From Methanolobus vulcani (GTDB taxonomy: Archaea; Halobacteriota; Methanosarcinia; Methanosarcinales; Methanosarcinaceae), in the NCBI RefSeq assembly GCF_006546655.1, contig NZ_VIAQ01000012.1:302160-366159 (forward strand): a DNA stretch of 64,000 bases. Direction: 5' to 3'. The position numbers and the translations under genes are program-made. Below the pieces are notes generated by a model. That model ran no database searches and was not told the origin of the DNA. It worked only from the letters and a program-made list of their open reading frames with translations. Positions 1-9,564 of the stretch are shown piece after piece. How positions within the stretch are numbered: position 1 is the stretch's first letter; each line of letters begins with the position of its first letter.

Positions 1-852
1 TTACCAATATTAGAAAATGGTAAAAAAGCAGGATGTACAGAAGTTCTTTTTACATTCGGAGAATATGCAGAGCAAGTGCCCAAGTATAAAGAATGGCTGG
101 AAGAGCTAGGATACAGCAACACAGTGGACTACATATGTGAATTGTGTAAAATAGCCATAAATACAGGACTCTTGCCGCATACCAATGCAGGCATATTGAA
201 CTATACAGAACTTGAGAAGCTTAAACCCCTGAACGCCAGTATGGGACTGATGTTAGAGACAACAGCAAATGTAGCAGCACATGAAGGATCTCCTGGAAAA
301 ATACCTTCCACGAGAATAAAGACAATTCGTTACGCAGGTGAGCTTCATATTCCCTTTACAACAGGCATATTAATAGGTATAGGTGAGACACTTGATGATA
401 GGATCAATTCCCTGCTGACCATTGCAGAACTACATGAAGAGTACGGGCACATACAGGAAGTCATAATACAGAATTTTACTCCCAAACCAGATACACCAAT
501 GGCAGATATGCCCTCTCCAACCGAAGAAGAGATGATACAGGCAGTATTGATAGCAAGGGAAATTCTTCCGGATGACATAGCAATACAGGTTGCACCAAAC
601 CTGATTGATCCATATATCCTGATCCAATGCGGTGCCAGTGACCTTGGGGGCATCTCACCAACTACAATTGACTGGATAAACCCTGAAACTGAGTGGCCAA
701 GTGTCTCTGAATTGAAGGAAATGGTGAATGGGACAGAACTTAAAGAGAGACTTCCACTTTATCCGCAGTACATTAAGAAAGGGTGGTATAGCGATAATTT
801 GAAAGAGCTTATTCACAATCTTGCAGACGATGATGGCTATCGAAAAATTTGA
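1..852 (+). CDS. cofG: 7,8-didemethyl-8-hydroxy-5-deazariboflavin (Fo) synthase subunit CofG, 5' end missing
   Basis: The frame is open from base 1 to the TGA at 850-852, so only the last 283 or so residues are present; the N-terminus with the radical-SAM cysteine cluster lies beyond the left edge. What remains reads as CofG: GCTEVLFTFGEYAE near the start, METTANVAAHEGSPGKIPSTR, then FTTGILIGIGET and the APNLIDP and CGASDLGGISP motifs. CofG, with CofH, joins a tyrosine-derived radical to the flavin precursor to make Fo, the chromophore of coenzyme F420, in the cytoplasm. The next genes (two cofH copies, cofC) are the same pathway, which supports the call. A GTG at 76 is internal and is not the start. 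Confidence 0.95.
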   Translation, partial: LPILENGKKAGCTEVLFTFGEYAEQVPKYKEWLEELGYSNTVDYICELCKIAINTGLLPHTNAGILNYTELEKLKPLNASMGLMLETTANVAAHEGSPGKIPSTRIKTIRYAGELHIPFTTGILIGIGETLDDRINSLLTIAELHEEYGHIQEVIIQNFTPKPDTPMADMPSPTEEEMIQAVLIAREILPDDIAIQVAPNLIDPYILIQCGASDLGGISPTTIDWINPETEWPSVSELKEMVNGTELKERLPLYPQYIKKGWYSDNLKELIHNLADDDGYRKI

Positions 853-905
853 TTTTCGATTGGGGCACACACTTTAAATACAAAAGAAAAGTATCAGTGA
901 GAACT

Positions 906-2021
906 ATGAACCCTATTATCCCGGAAGACATCATTGAACGAGCCAATCAGGGCATGACCACAAAAGAAGATGCGCTTTTTCTCTTAGAAGTGCCGCCGTT
1001 CAAGCTATTTGAACTTGCGGACAGGCTGCGCCAGGAAACTGTAGGAGACACAGTTACCTATGTAGTGAACCGCAACATAAACTTCACTAATCGTTGTATC
1101 GGAAATTGCGGGTTCTGTGCGTTCTGTGATAACACAGGATATATTCTGGACATACAGGAAATACTTGAAAAAGTAAGGGATGCAGAGAAACAGGGAGCAA
1201 CCGAGGTTTGCATCCAGGGAGGGCTTCTTCCAAATGTGGACATTAATTTCTATACAGACATAATCAGAGCTGTCAAGACAGAGTTCCCACACATCCACAC
1301 ACATGCATTCTCCCCCATGGAAGTATACCATGCTGCAAAACAAACAGGTATCACCGTGGGTGAAGCTCTTACAATGCTCAAGGAAGCGGGACTTGACACC
1401 ATGCCAGGTACTGCCGCAGAAATACTGTCCGACAGGGTAAGAGATATTATCTGCCCTGGTAAGCTCAGGACCGATGAATGGGTTGATGTAATCACACAGG
1501 CACACCAAACCGGCATCAACACTACTGCAACTATAATGTACGGGCACGTAGAGACGATCGAGGAACGCATCGACCATATAATGCTTATCAGAGATATACA
1601 GAAAAAGACCGGAGGATTCCTGGAGTTCGTACCACTGACATTCATGCCTTACAACAACAGGATAGGCGATGAGATGATCAGGCAGGGAAAATACGCAACC
1701 CCTGGAATTCAGGATCTGCAATTATATGCTCTTGCGCGCATTATTCTTAATACTCACATCGATAATATCCAGGCAAGTTGGGTCAAGCTCGGAAAGAAGC
1801 TGGCACAAGTAGCTCTTTACTGCGGTGTTAATGACCTTGGCGGAACCCTTATGGAAGAGAAGATCTCAGCATCCGCAGGCTCTACAAATGGCCAGTTCAT
1901 GTCAGCAGAGGAACTTGAATGGTTCATCACATCATCAGGAAGACAGCCGTTGCAGCGGAACACAACATACAAACCGATTCTCAGCAATAACCCAGAACAG
2001 ATGAAACTCAAGATAGCCTGA
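906..2021 (+). CDS. cofH: 5-amino-6-(D-ribitylamino)uracil-L-tyrosine 4-hydroxyphenyl transferase CofH, copy 1
   Basis: Radical-SAM enzyme of 371 residues that adds the tyrosine side chain to the ribitylaminouracil precursor, the first half of Fo synthesis. The [4Fe-4S] cluster motif CIGNCGFC (CxxxCxxC) follows NRNINFTNR near residue 60, and the family motifs HAFSPMEV, PGTAAEIL and NDLGGTLMEE are present. I chose the ATG at 906; the frame is open back to a TTG at 849, but that would overlap cofG and add 19 residues not typical of the family. The gene lies 53 bases after cofG and 7 bases before a second cofH, so the four F420 genes form one operon. Confidence 0.93.
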   Translation: MNPIIPEDIIERANQGMTTKEDALFLLEVPPFKLFELADRLRQETVGDTVTYVVNRNINFTNRCIGNCGFCAFCDNTGYILDIQEILEKVRDAEKQGATEVCIQGGLLPNVDINFYTDIIRAVKTEFPHIHTHAFSPMEVYHAAKQTGITVGEALTMLKEAGLDTMPGTAAEILSDRVRDIICPGKLRTDEWVDVITQAHQTGINTTATIMYGHVETIEERIDHIMLIRDIQKKTGGFLEFVPLTFMPYNNRIGDEMIRQGKYATPGIQDLQLYALARIILNTHIDNIQASWVKLGKKLAQVALYCGVNDLGGTLMEEKISASAGSTNGQFMSAEELEWFITSSGRQPLQRNTTYKPILSNNPEQMKLKIA

Positions 2022-2028
2022 GGAAAGT

Positions 2029-3108
2029 ATGTACTCTCTTATTGATGACGAAATTATAGAGAATGCAAGAAACGGTAAAATATCAAGGGAAGAAGCTCTT
2101 TCACTGATGGATATTGACCCTTTTGCACTCTTTTCTTTTGCTAATGAATTGCGTAAGGATGTTGTTGGCGACAGGGTAACCTATGTTGTGAACCGTAACA
2201 TATACCTTACCAATATGTGTGCCGGAAGCTGTGCTTTTTGTGCATTTAAGACAAAAAAAGGATACATACTTTCAACGGAAGATGTACTCAAAGAAGTTGA
2301 GAAAGCACATTTAGCAGGAGCTACTGAAGTTTGTGTACAGGGAGGATATATCCCACAACTCAACATGGATTACTATGCTGAGCTTTTTGATGCCATAAGA
2401 TCGAACTACCCTGCAATGAACATGCATGCACTTTCACCCATGGAAGTGCATTATGCAGCAGGCATGGATAACATGACACTTGAAGAAGCATGCACAATTA
2501 TCAAAGATTGTGGAGTCCTTACACTAACAGGCACATCTGCAGAGATACTTGTTGACCGCGTAAGGAAAATCATCTGCCCGGACAAGATCACAAGGCAACA
2601 GTGGATAGACACTGTTGAAGCATCTCATAACGTTGGCCTGAGGACAAATTCTACGATAATGTACGGACATGTAGAAACCGTTGAAGAAAGACTGGAACAC
2701 ATATTCACCATACGGGAAATACAGCAGCGTACAGGCGGTATTACAGAACTTATACCTATGCCTTTCATGCCGTATAATAACAAAGTAGGTGAAGAGATGA
2801 TGCAATCCGGAAAGTTCATGACCACTGGTATCGAGGATCTGCGCCTGCAGGCAATTGCAAGGATAATATTGAACGGGCATGTTGACAATATACAGGCTGC
2901 ATGGGTTAAACTTGGAAAAAAACTGGCGCAGACAGCACTTTACTGTGGTGCAAATGATCTTGGAGGTACACTAATGGAAGATAAGATCACCACGGCATCA
3001 GGAGGAACAAACGGAGAATTTACCCCTGCTGAAGAAATGGAGTGGATGATTCGCCAGACCGGACGTGTGCCTGTCCAAAGAAATGCATTGTATGAGGAAA
3101 TACGATGA
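2029..3108 (+). CDS. cofH: CofH-like radical SAM protein, copy 2
   Basis: A 359-residue paralog of the preceding gene, with the same architecture: cluster motif CAGSCAFC (CxxxCxxC) near residue 63, HALSPMEV, TGTSAEILVDRVR and NDLGGTLMEDKI. It begins 7 bases after the first copy with a good AGGA Shine-Dalgarno in the gap (CTGAGGAAAGT-ATG). The two proteins share long identical blocks around the cluster (for example VTYVVNRNI) but differ throughout, so this is an old duplication rather than an assembly artefact. Tandem cofH genes are known in Methanosarcina relatives. Whether both copies have the same activity cannot be told from sequence. Confidence 0.9.
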   Translation: MYSLIDDEIIENARNGKISREEALSLMDIDPFALFSFANELRKDVVGDRVTYVVNRNIYLTNMCAGSCAFCAFKTKKGYILSTEDVLKEVEKAHLAGATEVCVQGGYIPQLNMDYYAELFDAIRSNYPAMNMHALSPMEVHYAAGMDNMTLEEACTIIKDCGVLTLTGTSAEILVDRVRKIICPDKITRQQWIDTVEASHNVGLRTNSTIMYGHVETVEERLEHIFTIREIQQRTGGITELIPMPFMPYNNKVGEEMMQSGKFMTTGIEDLRLQAIARIILNGHVDNIQAAWVKLGKKLAQTALYCGANDLGGTLMEDKITTASGGTNGEFTPAEEMEWMIRQTGRVPVQRNALYEEIR

Positions 3109-3740
3109 AAGCATTGATACCTTATAAAAAGAAGAACGCAAAATCAAGGCTTTCACCTGCGCTTACTTTAGAAGAGCGCGAGGAATTTGTAGAACTCATG
3201 CTAAGAGATGTCATTTCAAGTCTTAAGGAGGCTGGCATCGAGGAAATCGATATATTGACAACACCTGACAATGGCGTTCCTAAAGATTTAGATGTCAATA
3301 TTGTTCTCAGCGAACATGATCTGAATGAAGCCATTAATGGGTATTTGGAACAGGAAAATGAGCCAATATTAATCATAATGGCAGACCTTCCGCTGGTCAG
3401 GGCAAAACACGTAGAAGACATTGTTTCAATAACAGAGGATGTTGTAATCGTTCCTGGAAAGGGCGGAGGAACAAACGTCATATTCATAAAAGACCCTTCT
3501 AGTTACCAGGTCAAATATTATGGTTCAAGTTTCCTTAACCATTGTAATATCGCAAAAGAGAGAGGATGTTCAGTTTTCATTTATGATTCATTTATGCTGA
3601 GCACTGACATTGATGAACCGCATGACCTCGTAGAAATAATGCTTCATGGACATGGGAACTCACTTGAATATATTAATGAAAGGTTTGATATGAAAACGGG
3701 CAAGGCCAGAGCAAAGATAAATGCTACAGGCAATGCATAA
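3105..3740 (+). CDS. cofC: 2-phospho-L-lactate guanylyltransferase CofC
   Basis: Protein of 211 residues, normal size for CofC. It opens with the nucleotidyltransferase signature ALIPYKKKNAKSRLSP and has ILIIMADLPL (the metal-binding Asp) and VPGKGGGTNVI, all typical of the family. CofC activates 2-phospho-lactate with GTP to give lactyl-diphospho-guanosine, the donor that CofD attaches to Fo. The ATG overlaps the cofH stop (ATGA), indicating translational coupling and the last position in the F420 operon. cofD and cofE are not in this window. Confidence 0.93.
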   Translation: MKALIPYKKKNAKSRLSPALTLEEREEFVELMLRDVISSLKEAGIEEIDILTTPDNGVPKDLDVNIVLSEHDLNEAINGYLEQENEPILIIMADLPLVRAKHVEDIVSITEDVVIVPGKGGGTNVIFIKDPSSYQVKYYGSSFLNHCNIAKERGCSVFIYDSFMLSTDIDEPHDLVEIMLHGHGNSLEYINERFDMKTGKARAKINATGNA

Positions 3741-3858
3741 ACACTTATATTCCTTTTACTATAAGGGATTCCCTGATTACTGATTCAAATACAAGAATTA
3801 GAAAGATATATTTCCTTTTAAACTATTAGTGACAAATTATACAAATTTATAGGTGATA

Positions 3859-4035
3859 ATGGTGACCATTAACGTAAATAAATTCAAATGCGGTTACTGT
3901 GGAGCATGTGTTAGTGTATGCCCGGCTGGTGCACTTGAATTGGTCGAAACCTGGATAGAAGTAAATGAATTGTGTACTTCTTGCGGCATCTGTGCTAAAA
4001 TATGCCCTGTCGGAGCTATTGAGGTGAAAAAGTGA
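3859..4035 (+). CDS. 2[4Fe-4S] ferredoxin paired with geranylgeranyl reductase
   Basis: Small ferredoxin (58 residues) with two perfect cluster motifs, [12 protein letters not shown] and [12 protein letters not shown] (CxxCxxCxxxCP). The AGGTGA Shine-Dalgarno at 3851-3856 sits only 2 bases before the ATG at 3859, so the GTG at 3862 may be the true start; a GTG at 3853 is inside the Shine-Dalgarno. The stop overlaps the start of the reductase gene by 4 bases (GTGA), so the two are translated together. In Methanosarcina acetivorans a homologous ferredoxin next to the reductase gene is reported to be the electron donor for full saturation of archaeal lipid chains; the same role is inferred here. 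Confidence 0.9.
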   Translation: MVTINVNKFKCGYCGACVSVCPAGALELVETWIEVNELCTSCGICAKICPVGAIEVKK

Positions 4036-5249
4036 AAAACGAATATGATGTTGTGGTCATAGGTGCCGGCCCAGCAGGATCAATCACTGCAAAAACAGCA
4101 GCTGAGAAAGGGCTCAGTGTTCTATTAATAGAGAAGAGACAGGAGATAGGAGATCCTGTAAGGTGTGCTGAAGGAGTCAGCAAAGTATGGCTCAGAAAGC
4201 ACATCGAGCCAGACCACCGCTGGATATGTGCAGATGTAAAAGGCTCACGCATCTTCGCCCCTGACGGGACAATGATTGAAATGTCGGAAGAAATCGCCGG
4301 TGCAGAAGTCGGATACGTTCTTGAACGTAAGATCTTTGACAGGGCTCTTGCATACGAAGCCGCAAAAACCGGTGCAGAAGTAATAGTAAAAACCAGAGCC
4401 ACGGACCTTATTATTGAAAATAATTTTGTAAAGGGCGTTAAAGTATCCCATCTTGGCCAGTCTTACGATATCAAAGCAAAGATAGTAATTGGTGCTGATG
4501 GAGTAGAATCAAAGGTCGGCAGATGGGCAGGAATTAATACTGCCATTAAACCCGTAGATATTGAAACCTGCGCTCAGTACCTTATGAGCAATACAGGCAT
4601 TGACCAGAACTATTGCTATTTCTACCTTGGTAATGAGATTGCTCCTGCAGGTTATGTCTGGATTTTCCCTAAAGGAAACGACATGGCCAATGTTGGAATC
4701 GGAATCCTTGGAAATAAATCAGGCAACGGAAAACATGCAATTGACTACTTGAACGATTTTGTGAACGATAAATACCCGGATGCAAAAATACTGGAGGTAG
4801 ATGTTGGCGGTGTTCCTGTAAGTGGCAGCATTGAGAAAACTGTTGCTAACGGATTAATGCTGGTAGGAGATGCAGCCAGGCAATCAGACCCAATCACTGG
4901 TGGCGGAATTATAAATGCAATGGAAGCTGGAAAAATTGCTGGCGAGGTTGCATATAATGCAATATCCAGAAATAATGTCTCAGCAGACTCTCTTAATGAG
5001 TACGAGGAAAAATGGAGAGAAACCATTGGTCGTGAGATTGATAACAGTCTGATAGTCAAGGATACATTTACAAAATTCAGCGACAAAGAACTTAACTCAC
5101 TTGGACACTCACTCAAAGGAGTAAATTTCTCAAGTATGAGCCTTCTTGATTTGCTTTATGCACTTTTCAAGGCAAATAAGAAACTCCTATGGGAGTTAAG
5201 AGTTCTTTTCAAAACTGTAGTCAAGTACGAACTTGACTTTGAAAAATAA
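4032..5249 (+). CDS. Digeranylgeranylglycerophospholipid reductase (geranylgeranyl reductase family)
   Basis: FAD-dependent oxidoreductase of 405 residues that hydrogenates the double bonds of the isoprenoid chains of archaeal phospholipids at the membrane. The N-terminus carries the Rossmann motif [14 protein letters not shown], followed by [15 protein letters not shown] (with the Cys typical of this family), and near residue 275 the second FAD motif [17 protein letters not shown]. Start is the GTG at 4032 that overlaps the ferredoxin stop. The gene ends just before a strong hairpin shared with the convergent trkH gene. Confidence 0.93.
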   Translation: MKNEYDVVVIGAGPAGSITAKTAAEKGLSVLLIEKRQEIGDPVRCAEGVSKVWLRKHIEPDHRWICADVKGSRIFAPDGTMIEMSEEIAGAEVGYVLERKIFDRALAYEAAKTGAEVIVKTRATDLIIENNFVKGVKVSHLGQSYDIKAKIVIGADGVESKVGRWAGINTAIKPVDIETCAQYLMSNTGIDQNYCYFYLGNEIAPAGYVWIFPKGNDMANVGIGILGNKSGNGKHAIDYLNDFVNDKYPDAKILEVDVGGVPVSGSIEKTVANGLMLVGDAARQSDPITGGGIINAMEAGKIAGEVAYNAISRNNVSADSLNEYEEKWRETIGREIDNSLIVKDTFTKFSDKELNSLGHSLKGVNFSSMSLLDLLYALFKANKKLLWELRVLFKTVVKYELDFEK

Positions 5250-5250
5250 T

Positions 5251-5271
5251 AAAGTGATATATTATCACTTT
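5251..5271. terminator. Bidirectional hairpin terminator between geranylgeranyl reductase and trkH
   Basis: Perfect 9-bp inverted repeat AAAGTGATA / TATCACTTT with a 3-base loop, directly after the TAA of the reductase gene and 40 bases from the end of the convergent trkH gene. AT-rich flanks on both sides. Confidence 0.6.
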
Positions 5272-5311
5272 ATCTAATTTCTTTTCATCTTAATTTAATA
5301 CTTTTTTGTTA

Positions 5312-6745
5312 TTATCTTTTCCAGAATTCTGGAGTAAGCATCACTATCACAGTGAAAACTTCAAGTCTGCCAACCCACATATTGCCGATTAGCAATATTT
5401 TACCAACAAAAGGAACAACATCGAAGTTAGCCATTGGTCCCACAAGATTGAATCCCGGACCGATGTTACCCAATGTTGCAATTGATGCAGTGATGGAACT
5501 TACAATATCCATTCCCATCAACGAAAGAAGACCGGTAGACACTGCAAATATCATAAAATAGATAACTACAAAAGAAACAATTGCCTGCATAACATCATCA
5601 GGAACTGTTTTTTTGTTGAATTTTATAGGCTGGACTGCACGGGGATGAATTGACTTAAAAAGAGCACGCTGACTGTATTTAAGAAGAAGAAGGAATCTCA
5701 CTACTTTAATACCACCTGATGTTGAACCGGCACAACCACCTATGAACATTACCGCAAGCAATACAATCTTTGCAGAATCAGTCCAAAAATTGAAATCCAC
5801 CGTTGCAAACCCGGTAGTAGTCATAATAGAAACTACCTGGAAAACTGCATACCTGAACGATGTTAATACCGTCTCACCCATATCTTTCCAGAGACTGAAT
5901 GTTAGTATTGAAGTTGCAATGAGCGTAACTCCAGCATAGAACTTGAATTCATCATCTTTTACAAGGCTGTTCCGGTCAGTGTACAAAGTGCGGTAGTGTA
6001 GAGCAAAGTTAGCTCCGGAAATGAACATGAACAGTGTAATAATACCTTCAATAAGAGGACTATTGAATGCAGCGACACTCAGACCGTAAGGGGAAAAACC
6101 ACCACAAGCCATTGTCGTAAACGTATGAGTCAATGCATCATAAAAGGACATCCCTGCGAGCAGCAGAGCAATAACTTCCAGCAAAGAAATAGAAAAATAT
6201 ACAAGCCAGAGAATCTTAGCTGTTTCCCTGATTCTTGGTTTGATCTTATCCTCTGTCGGACCAGGAGCTTCTGCCCTGAACAACTGCCTTCCCGCAACAC
6301 CAAGTTTTGGAAGAATGGCAATGAAAAGCATGATAATACCCATACCACCCAGCCATTGTGTAAGGCTGCGCCAGAAAAGTATACTTCTGGAATGAGCTTC
6401 AATATTAAGAAGAACTGTTGCTCCGGTTGTTGTAAAACCGGACATGGATTCAAAAATAGCGTTGATTGGACTTATGCCATCAAGCATGAAGGGAATAGCA
6501 CCGAATATAGCGGCTGAAAGCCACCCCAATGCAACAATGGCAAAACCTTCCCTGGTGTTCCATTCTTCCGATGATTTATATCGTGCCGAAAGCAGGATAC
6601 CCGTAAGGCCAGTAATTACTACTGCTATCAGAAAAGGATAGATGGAATCACCATAATAGATTGCTACCAGCAAAGGCAGGATCATTATAGCACCCAGGAA
6701 CCTGAGAAGACCACCTAAAACATTCAATATGACTTCGTACTTCAA
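5312..6745 (-). CDS. trkH: TrkH family potassium uptake protein (membrane subunit)
   Basis: Integral membrane protein of 477 residues with about ten hydrophobic segments. The four pore-loop signatures of the Trk/Ktr/HKT family can be seen: GFTTTGATVL, ACGGFSPYGLS, TTTGFATVDF and TLGNIGPGFNLVG, each contributing a selectivity-filter glycine. It forms the ion-conducting part of a potassium uptake system and lies 19 bases downstream of trkA, its regulatory partner, in the same operon. Confidence 0.93.
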   Translation of the reverse strand: MKYEVILNVLGGLLRFLGAIMILPLLVAIYYGDSIYPFLIAVVITGLTGILLSARYKSSEEWNTREGFAIVALGWLSAAIFGAIPFMLDGISPINAIFESMSGFTTTGATVLLNIEAHSRSILFWRSLTQWLGGMGIIMLFIAILPKLGVAGRQLFRAEAPGPTEDKIKPRIRETAKILWLVYFSISLLEVIALLLAGMSFYDALTHTFTTMACGGFSPYGLSVAAFNSPLIEGIITLFMFISGANFALHYRTLYTDRNSLVKDDEFKFYAGVTLIATSILTFSLWKDMGETVLTSFRYAVFQVVSIMTTTGFATVDFNFWTDSAKIVLLAVMFIGGCAGSTSGGIKVVRFLLLLKYSQRALFKSIHPRAVQPIKFNKKTVPDDVMQAIVSFVVIYFMIFAVSTGLLSLMGMDIVSSITASIATLGNIGPGFNLVGPMANFDVVPFVGKILLIGNMWVGRLEVFTVIVMLTPEFWKR

Positions 6746-6764
6746 GAATACACCCCGTCATGAA

Positions 6765-8099
6765 CTACTTGAACAGTTTTTCAACTTCAGCATTTGCAGA
6801 CTGGAGACTGAATACAACTACACGATCCCCTTCCTGAATTACGTATTCACCACGGGGAACAACTGTGTTTCCCTTATGAACAACCATACTGATAATGGCA
6901 CCTGCCGGGAATTTTACATTTTTCAGAGGTTTGCCCACTATCTTAGACTTTCTGGATGTTGTATACTCTACGATCTCGGCTTTTTCACCCTCAATTGTAG
7001 TAATAGATTCTATTCCCTGTCCAAAAGTCAGTTTCAGTACTTCCCTGACTGTTGCCTGCCTTGGACTTACAGCACTGTCCACACCTACCATCTCAAATAG
7101 CGGGACATAATCAGAACGGTCGGCCCTGGCAATCACCTTTTTCACACCGAGCTGTTTGGCAAGCAAGGAACACAAAAGATTTTTCTCATCGCTATTAGTC
7201 ACAGAAATAACAACATCCATCTCTGAAATACTTTCTTCCTTCAAGAGATTGATATCTGTTCCGTCTCCATTAAGAACGAGTGCATCGGGAAGTTCTTCTG
7301 CAATGGCAAGTGACCTTTCTTTATTAGATTCAATGATCTTAAGATCGAATTCATTATTTGTCACCATCTTTGCAAGATAGAAACCAACTATGCCGCCACC
7401 AATTATCAGTATTTTACTTCTTTTGCCCACTTTTTCTCCGAAGAGATCACGAACCTCTTTCATGGCAGCAGGTTTACCGATGACCACTATATGATCGTTT
7501 TTTTCTATTACATCCTCACCATGTGGAATAATAACCTCTGAATCCCTGAAAAGCGCACTGACTATGCAGCAATTTGCAAGATGAAGGTCTTGCATCTGTT
7601 TACCAACAATTTTATGATCATTTGGAACCACAAATTCCATCATCTCAACTTTACCCTCGGCGAAAAGTTCTGCATCGATAGCGGAAGGAATAGCAAGGAT
7701 CTCTGCAACTTCAGATGCAAGAGATAGTTCAGGACAGATCATGAGGTCTATACCAATCATAGGCCTTTTAGCTACAGGCTTGTCGATATAATCAGGATTG
7801 CTCACTCTTGCAACTGTTTTTAATTTCATCTTGTCGTGTACAGTAAGTTTAGAGGCCATACATGCAACAATGTTCACCTCATCAGAACCAGTGACAGCAA
7901 CCAGAAGACCTGCATTTTCAAGAACTTCATGAAGAATAGAAACATTGGCACCATTGCCATGTATAACATGGACATCAAGTTCATCTACACGGGCGCATGC
8001 TTCCTCATTCTGGTCAACTACCACGACATCGTTTGTCTGGTAAAGAGCCTTAGCGATGTGATAACCAACCTCACCAGCTCCAATAATTACGATCTTCAT
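6765..8099 (-). CDS. trkA: Trk system potassium transport regulatory protein TrkA
   Basis: Cytoplasmic NAD-binding protein of 444 residues built of two RCK halves. Each half starts with a Rossmann motif (MKIVIIGAGEVGYHIA at residue 1 and ILIIGGGIVGFYLA near 226) and ends with a TrkA_C domain. It gates the TrkH pore in response to nucleotides. A Shine-Dalgarno AAGGT precedes the ATG. An AT-rich box reading TATTTATA on this strand near 8208-8216 is a possible promoter for the trkA-trkH operon. Confidence 0.93.
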   Translation of the reverse strand: MKIVIIGAGEVGYHIAKALYQTNDVVVVDQNEEACARVDELDVHVIHGNGANVSILHEVLENAGLLVAVTGSDEVNIVACMASKLTVHDKMKLKTVARVSNPDYIDKPVAKRPMIGIDLMICPELSLASEVAEILAIPSAIDAELFAEGKVEMMEFVVPNDHKIVGKQMQDLHLANCCIVSALFRDSEVIIPHGEDVIEKNDHIVVIGKPAAMKEVRDLFGEKVGKRSKILIIGGGIVGFYLAKMVTNNEFDLKIIESNKERSLAIAEELPDALVLNGDGTDINLLKEESISEMDVVISVTNSDEKNLLCSLLAKQLGVKKVIARADRSDYVPLFEMVGVDSAVSPRQATVREVLKLTFGQGIESITTIEGEKAEIVEYTTSRKSKIVGKPLKNVKFPAGAIISMVVHKGNTVVPRGEYVIQEGDRVVVFSLQSANAEVEKLFK

Positions 8100-8270
8100 A
8101 ATAATACCTTCAAAAGGTTATAAATAAGACATTTGTTGATACGGGAAACAAAACCGCATAATATTCTTATTGCTTATTATATCTTACCCACACAAACTGG
8201 TGAAGCAATATAAATAGGTGTCCTAAAAAAGAGATAAAAAATTGAAATATGAAAGAAAAATAAGAAGGGA

Positions 8271-9452
8271 CTATGCCCCTGCTTCAAAAGCATCTTTTAC
8301 TTTCTCAAAGATACCTTTTCCACCTTTAGTAGCCTTCACATCAGGTCCACCATCAAGATCCTGAAGCTTTTTGAAGAGTTCCTTCTGCTCATTTGAAAGC
8401 TTGGTAGGCGTCTTAACAATAATCTTCACAAGCTGGTCACCGTGAGAGTGTCCGTGAAGATGAGGCATACCTTTGCCCTTCAGGCGCAATATGGAATGAG
8501 TCTGTGTACCTGGCTTGATGTTCATTTTCACTTTACCGTGAAGTGTCGGGACCATTACATCCCCACCGAGCGCGGCTTTTGCAAAGGATATTGGCTGCTC
8601 ATAGACAATATCATCTCCCATACGCTGGAACCTGTCATGAGGTTCCACATGGATGACAACATAGAGATCACCTGATGGTGCACCAGGACTGCCTTCCTCG
8701 CCTTCGCCCCTTACCTTCAGACGAAGTCCGTTATCAGCACCCTTTGGAATTTTCACAGAGATCTTGCGAACCTTCTTCATCTTGCCAGTACCTTTACAGG
8801 CAGGACAAGGATCATCAATGATCTCTCCACGTCCATGACATGCATTACAGGTACTTGTTGACATGAATGTACCAAAAGGCGTCTTACGTGCCTGGGTCAT
8901 CTGACCGGATCCGTGACATGTAGGACAGGTCTTCGGACTTGTGCCAGCCTTGGCACCGGTTCCATTACAGGATTCACAATTTTCTGCACGGGGAACATTA
9001 ATAGTAGTGTCCACACCTTCAGCAGCCTGTTCAAGAGTAATTCCAAGATCATAGCGCAGGTCAGAGCCCCTCATTGGACCCTGTCTTCTCTGGCCACCGC
9101 CAAAGCCACCGAAACCTCCAAAACCACCGAAGCCGCCCCCGCCAAATATGCCTCCAAGTATATCACCAAGATCTGCAAAGTCCCCGAAATCAGCATTTCT
9201 GAAAATATCTTCCTGACTGTAACGGCCATCTATACCTGCATGACCAAACCTATCATACTGTTCCCTCTTCTCTGAATCGGAAAGTACAGCATAGGCTTCT
9301 GATATTTCCTTGAACTTCTCTTCAGCGCCTTCTTCCTTATTCTTGTCTGGATGATATTGCATGGCAAGCTTTCGGTAAGACTTCTTTATCTCGGATTCTG
9401 TGGCATCCTTGGATATACCTAATATTTCGTAATAATCGCGTTGGGTAGACAT
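8271..9452 (-). CDS. dnaJ: Chaperone protein DnaJ
   Basis: Full-length type I DnaJ, 393 residues. J domain at about residues 5-70 with the YHPDKN (HPD) motif; a Gly/Phe-rich linker from about 100 to 125; four zinc-binding repeats [24 protein letters not shown] and CPACKGTG between about 155 and 225; then the C-terminal substrate-binding domain. It delivers unfolded proteins to DnaK and stimulates its ATPase. The dnaK gene lies upstream in the same direction, with a hairpin in the 112-base gap. Confidence 0.97.
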   Translation of the reverse strand: MSTQRDYYEILGISKDATESEIKKSYRKLAMQYHPDKNKEEGAEEKFKEISEAYAVLSDSEKREQYDRFGHAGIDGRYSQEDIFRNADFGDFADLGDILGGIFGGGGFGGFGGFGGFGGGQRRQGPMRGSDLRYDLGITLEQAAEGVDTTINVPRAENCESCNGTGAKAGTSPKTCPTCHGSGQMTQARKTPFGTFMSTSTCNACHGRGEIIDDPCPACKGTGKMKKVRKISVKIPKGADNGLRLKVRGEGEEGSPGAPSGDLYVVIHVEPHDRFQRMGDDIVYEQPISFAKAALGGDVMVPTLHGKVKMNIKPGTQTHSILRLKGKGMPHLHGHSHGDQLVKIIVKTPTKLSNEQKELFKKLQDLDGGPDVKATKGGKGIFEKVKDAFEAGA

Positions 9453-9510
9453 GGATGATTCCTGTTATATCTGTGATGTTATAAAGATTAATTTTATTTT
9501 AAAATTAAGG

Positions 9511-9545
9511 GTAGTAAGATACTTTCAGATTAAAGTATCTTACCC
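9511..9545 (-). terminator. Hairpin between dnaK and dnaJ
   Basis: Inverted repeat TAAGATACTTT (9515-9525) / AAAGTATCTTA (9532-9542) with the 6-base loop CAGATT, extended by GGGT/ACCC around a small bulge. On the transcribed minus strand it is followed by an AT-rich tract. It can act as a terminator or attenuator that keeps dnaJ expression below or separate from dnaK, or protect the upstream mRNA end. Confidence 0.5.
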
Positions 9546-9564
9546 GACATTATCCATGTTTTGA

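Noticed and set aside
849..905. TTG start extending cofH by 19 codons
   Set aside because: It would overlap cofG and adds residues not seen in the family; ATG at 906 fits better.
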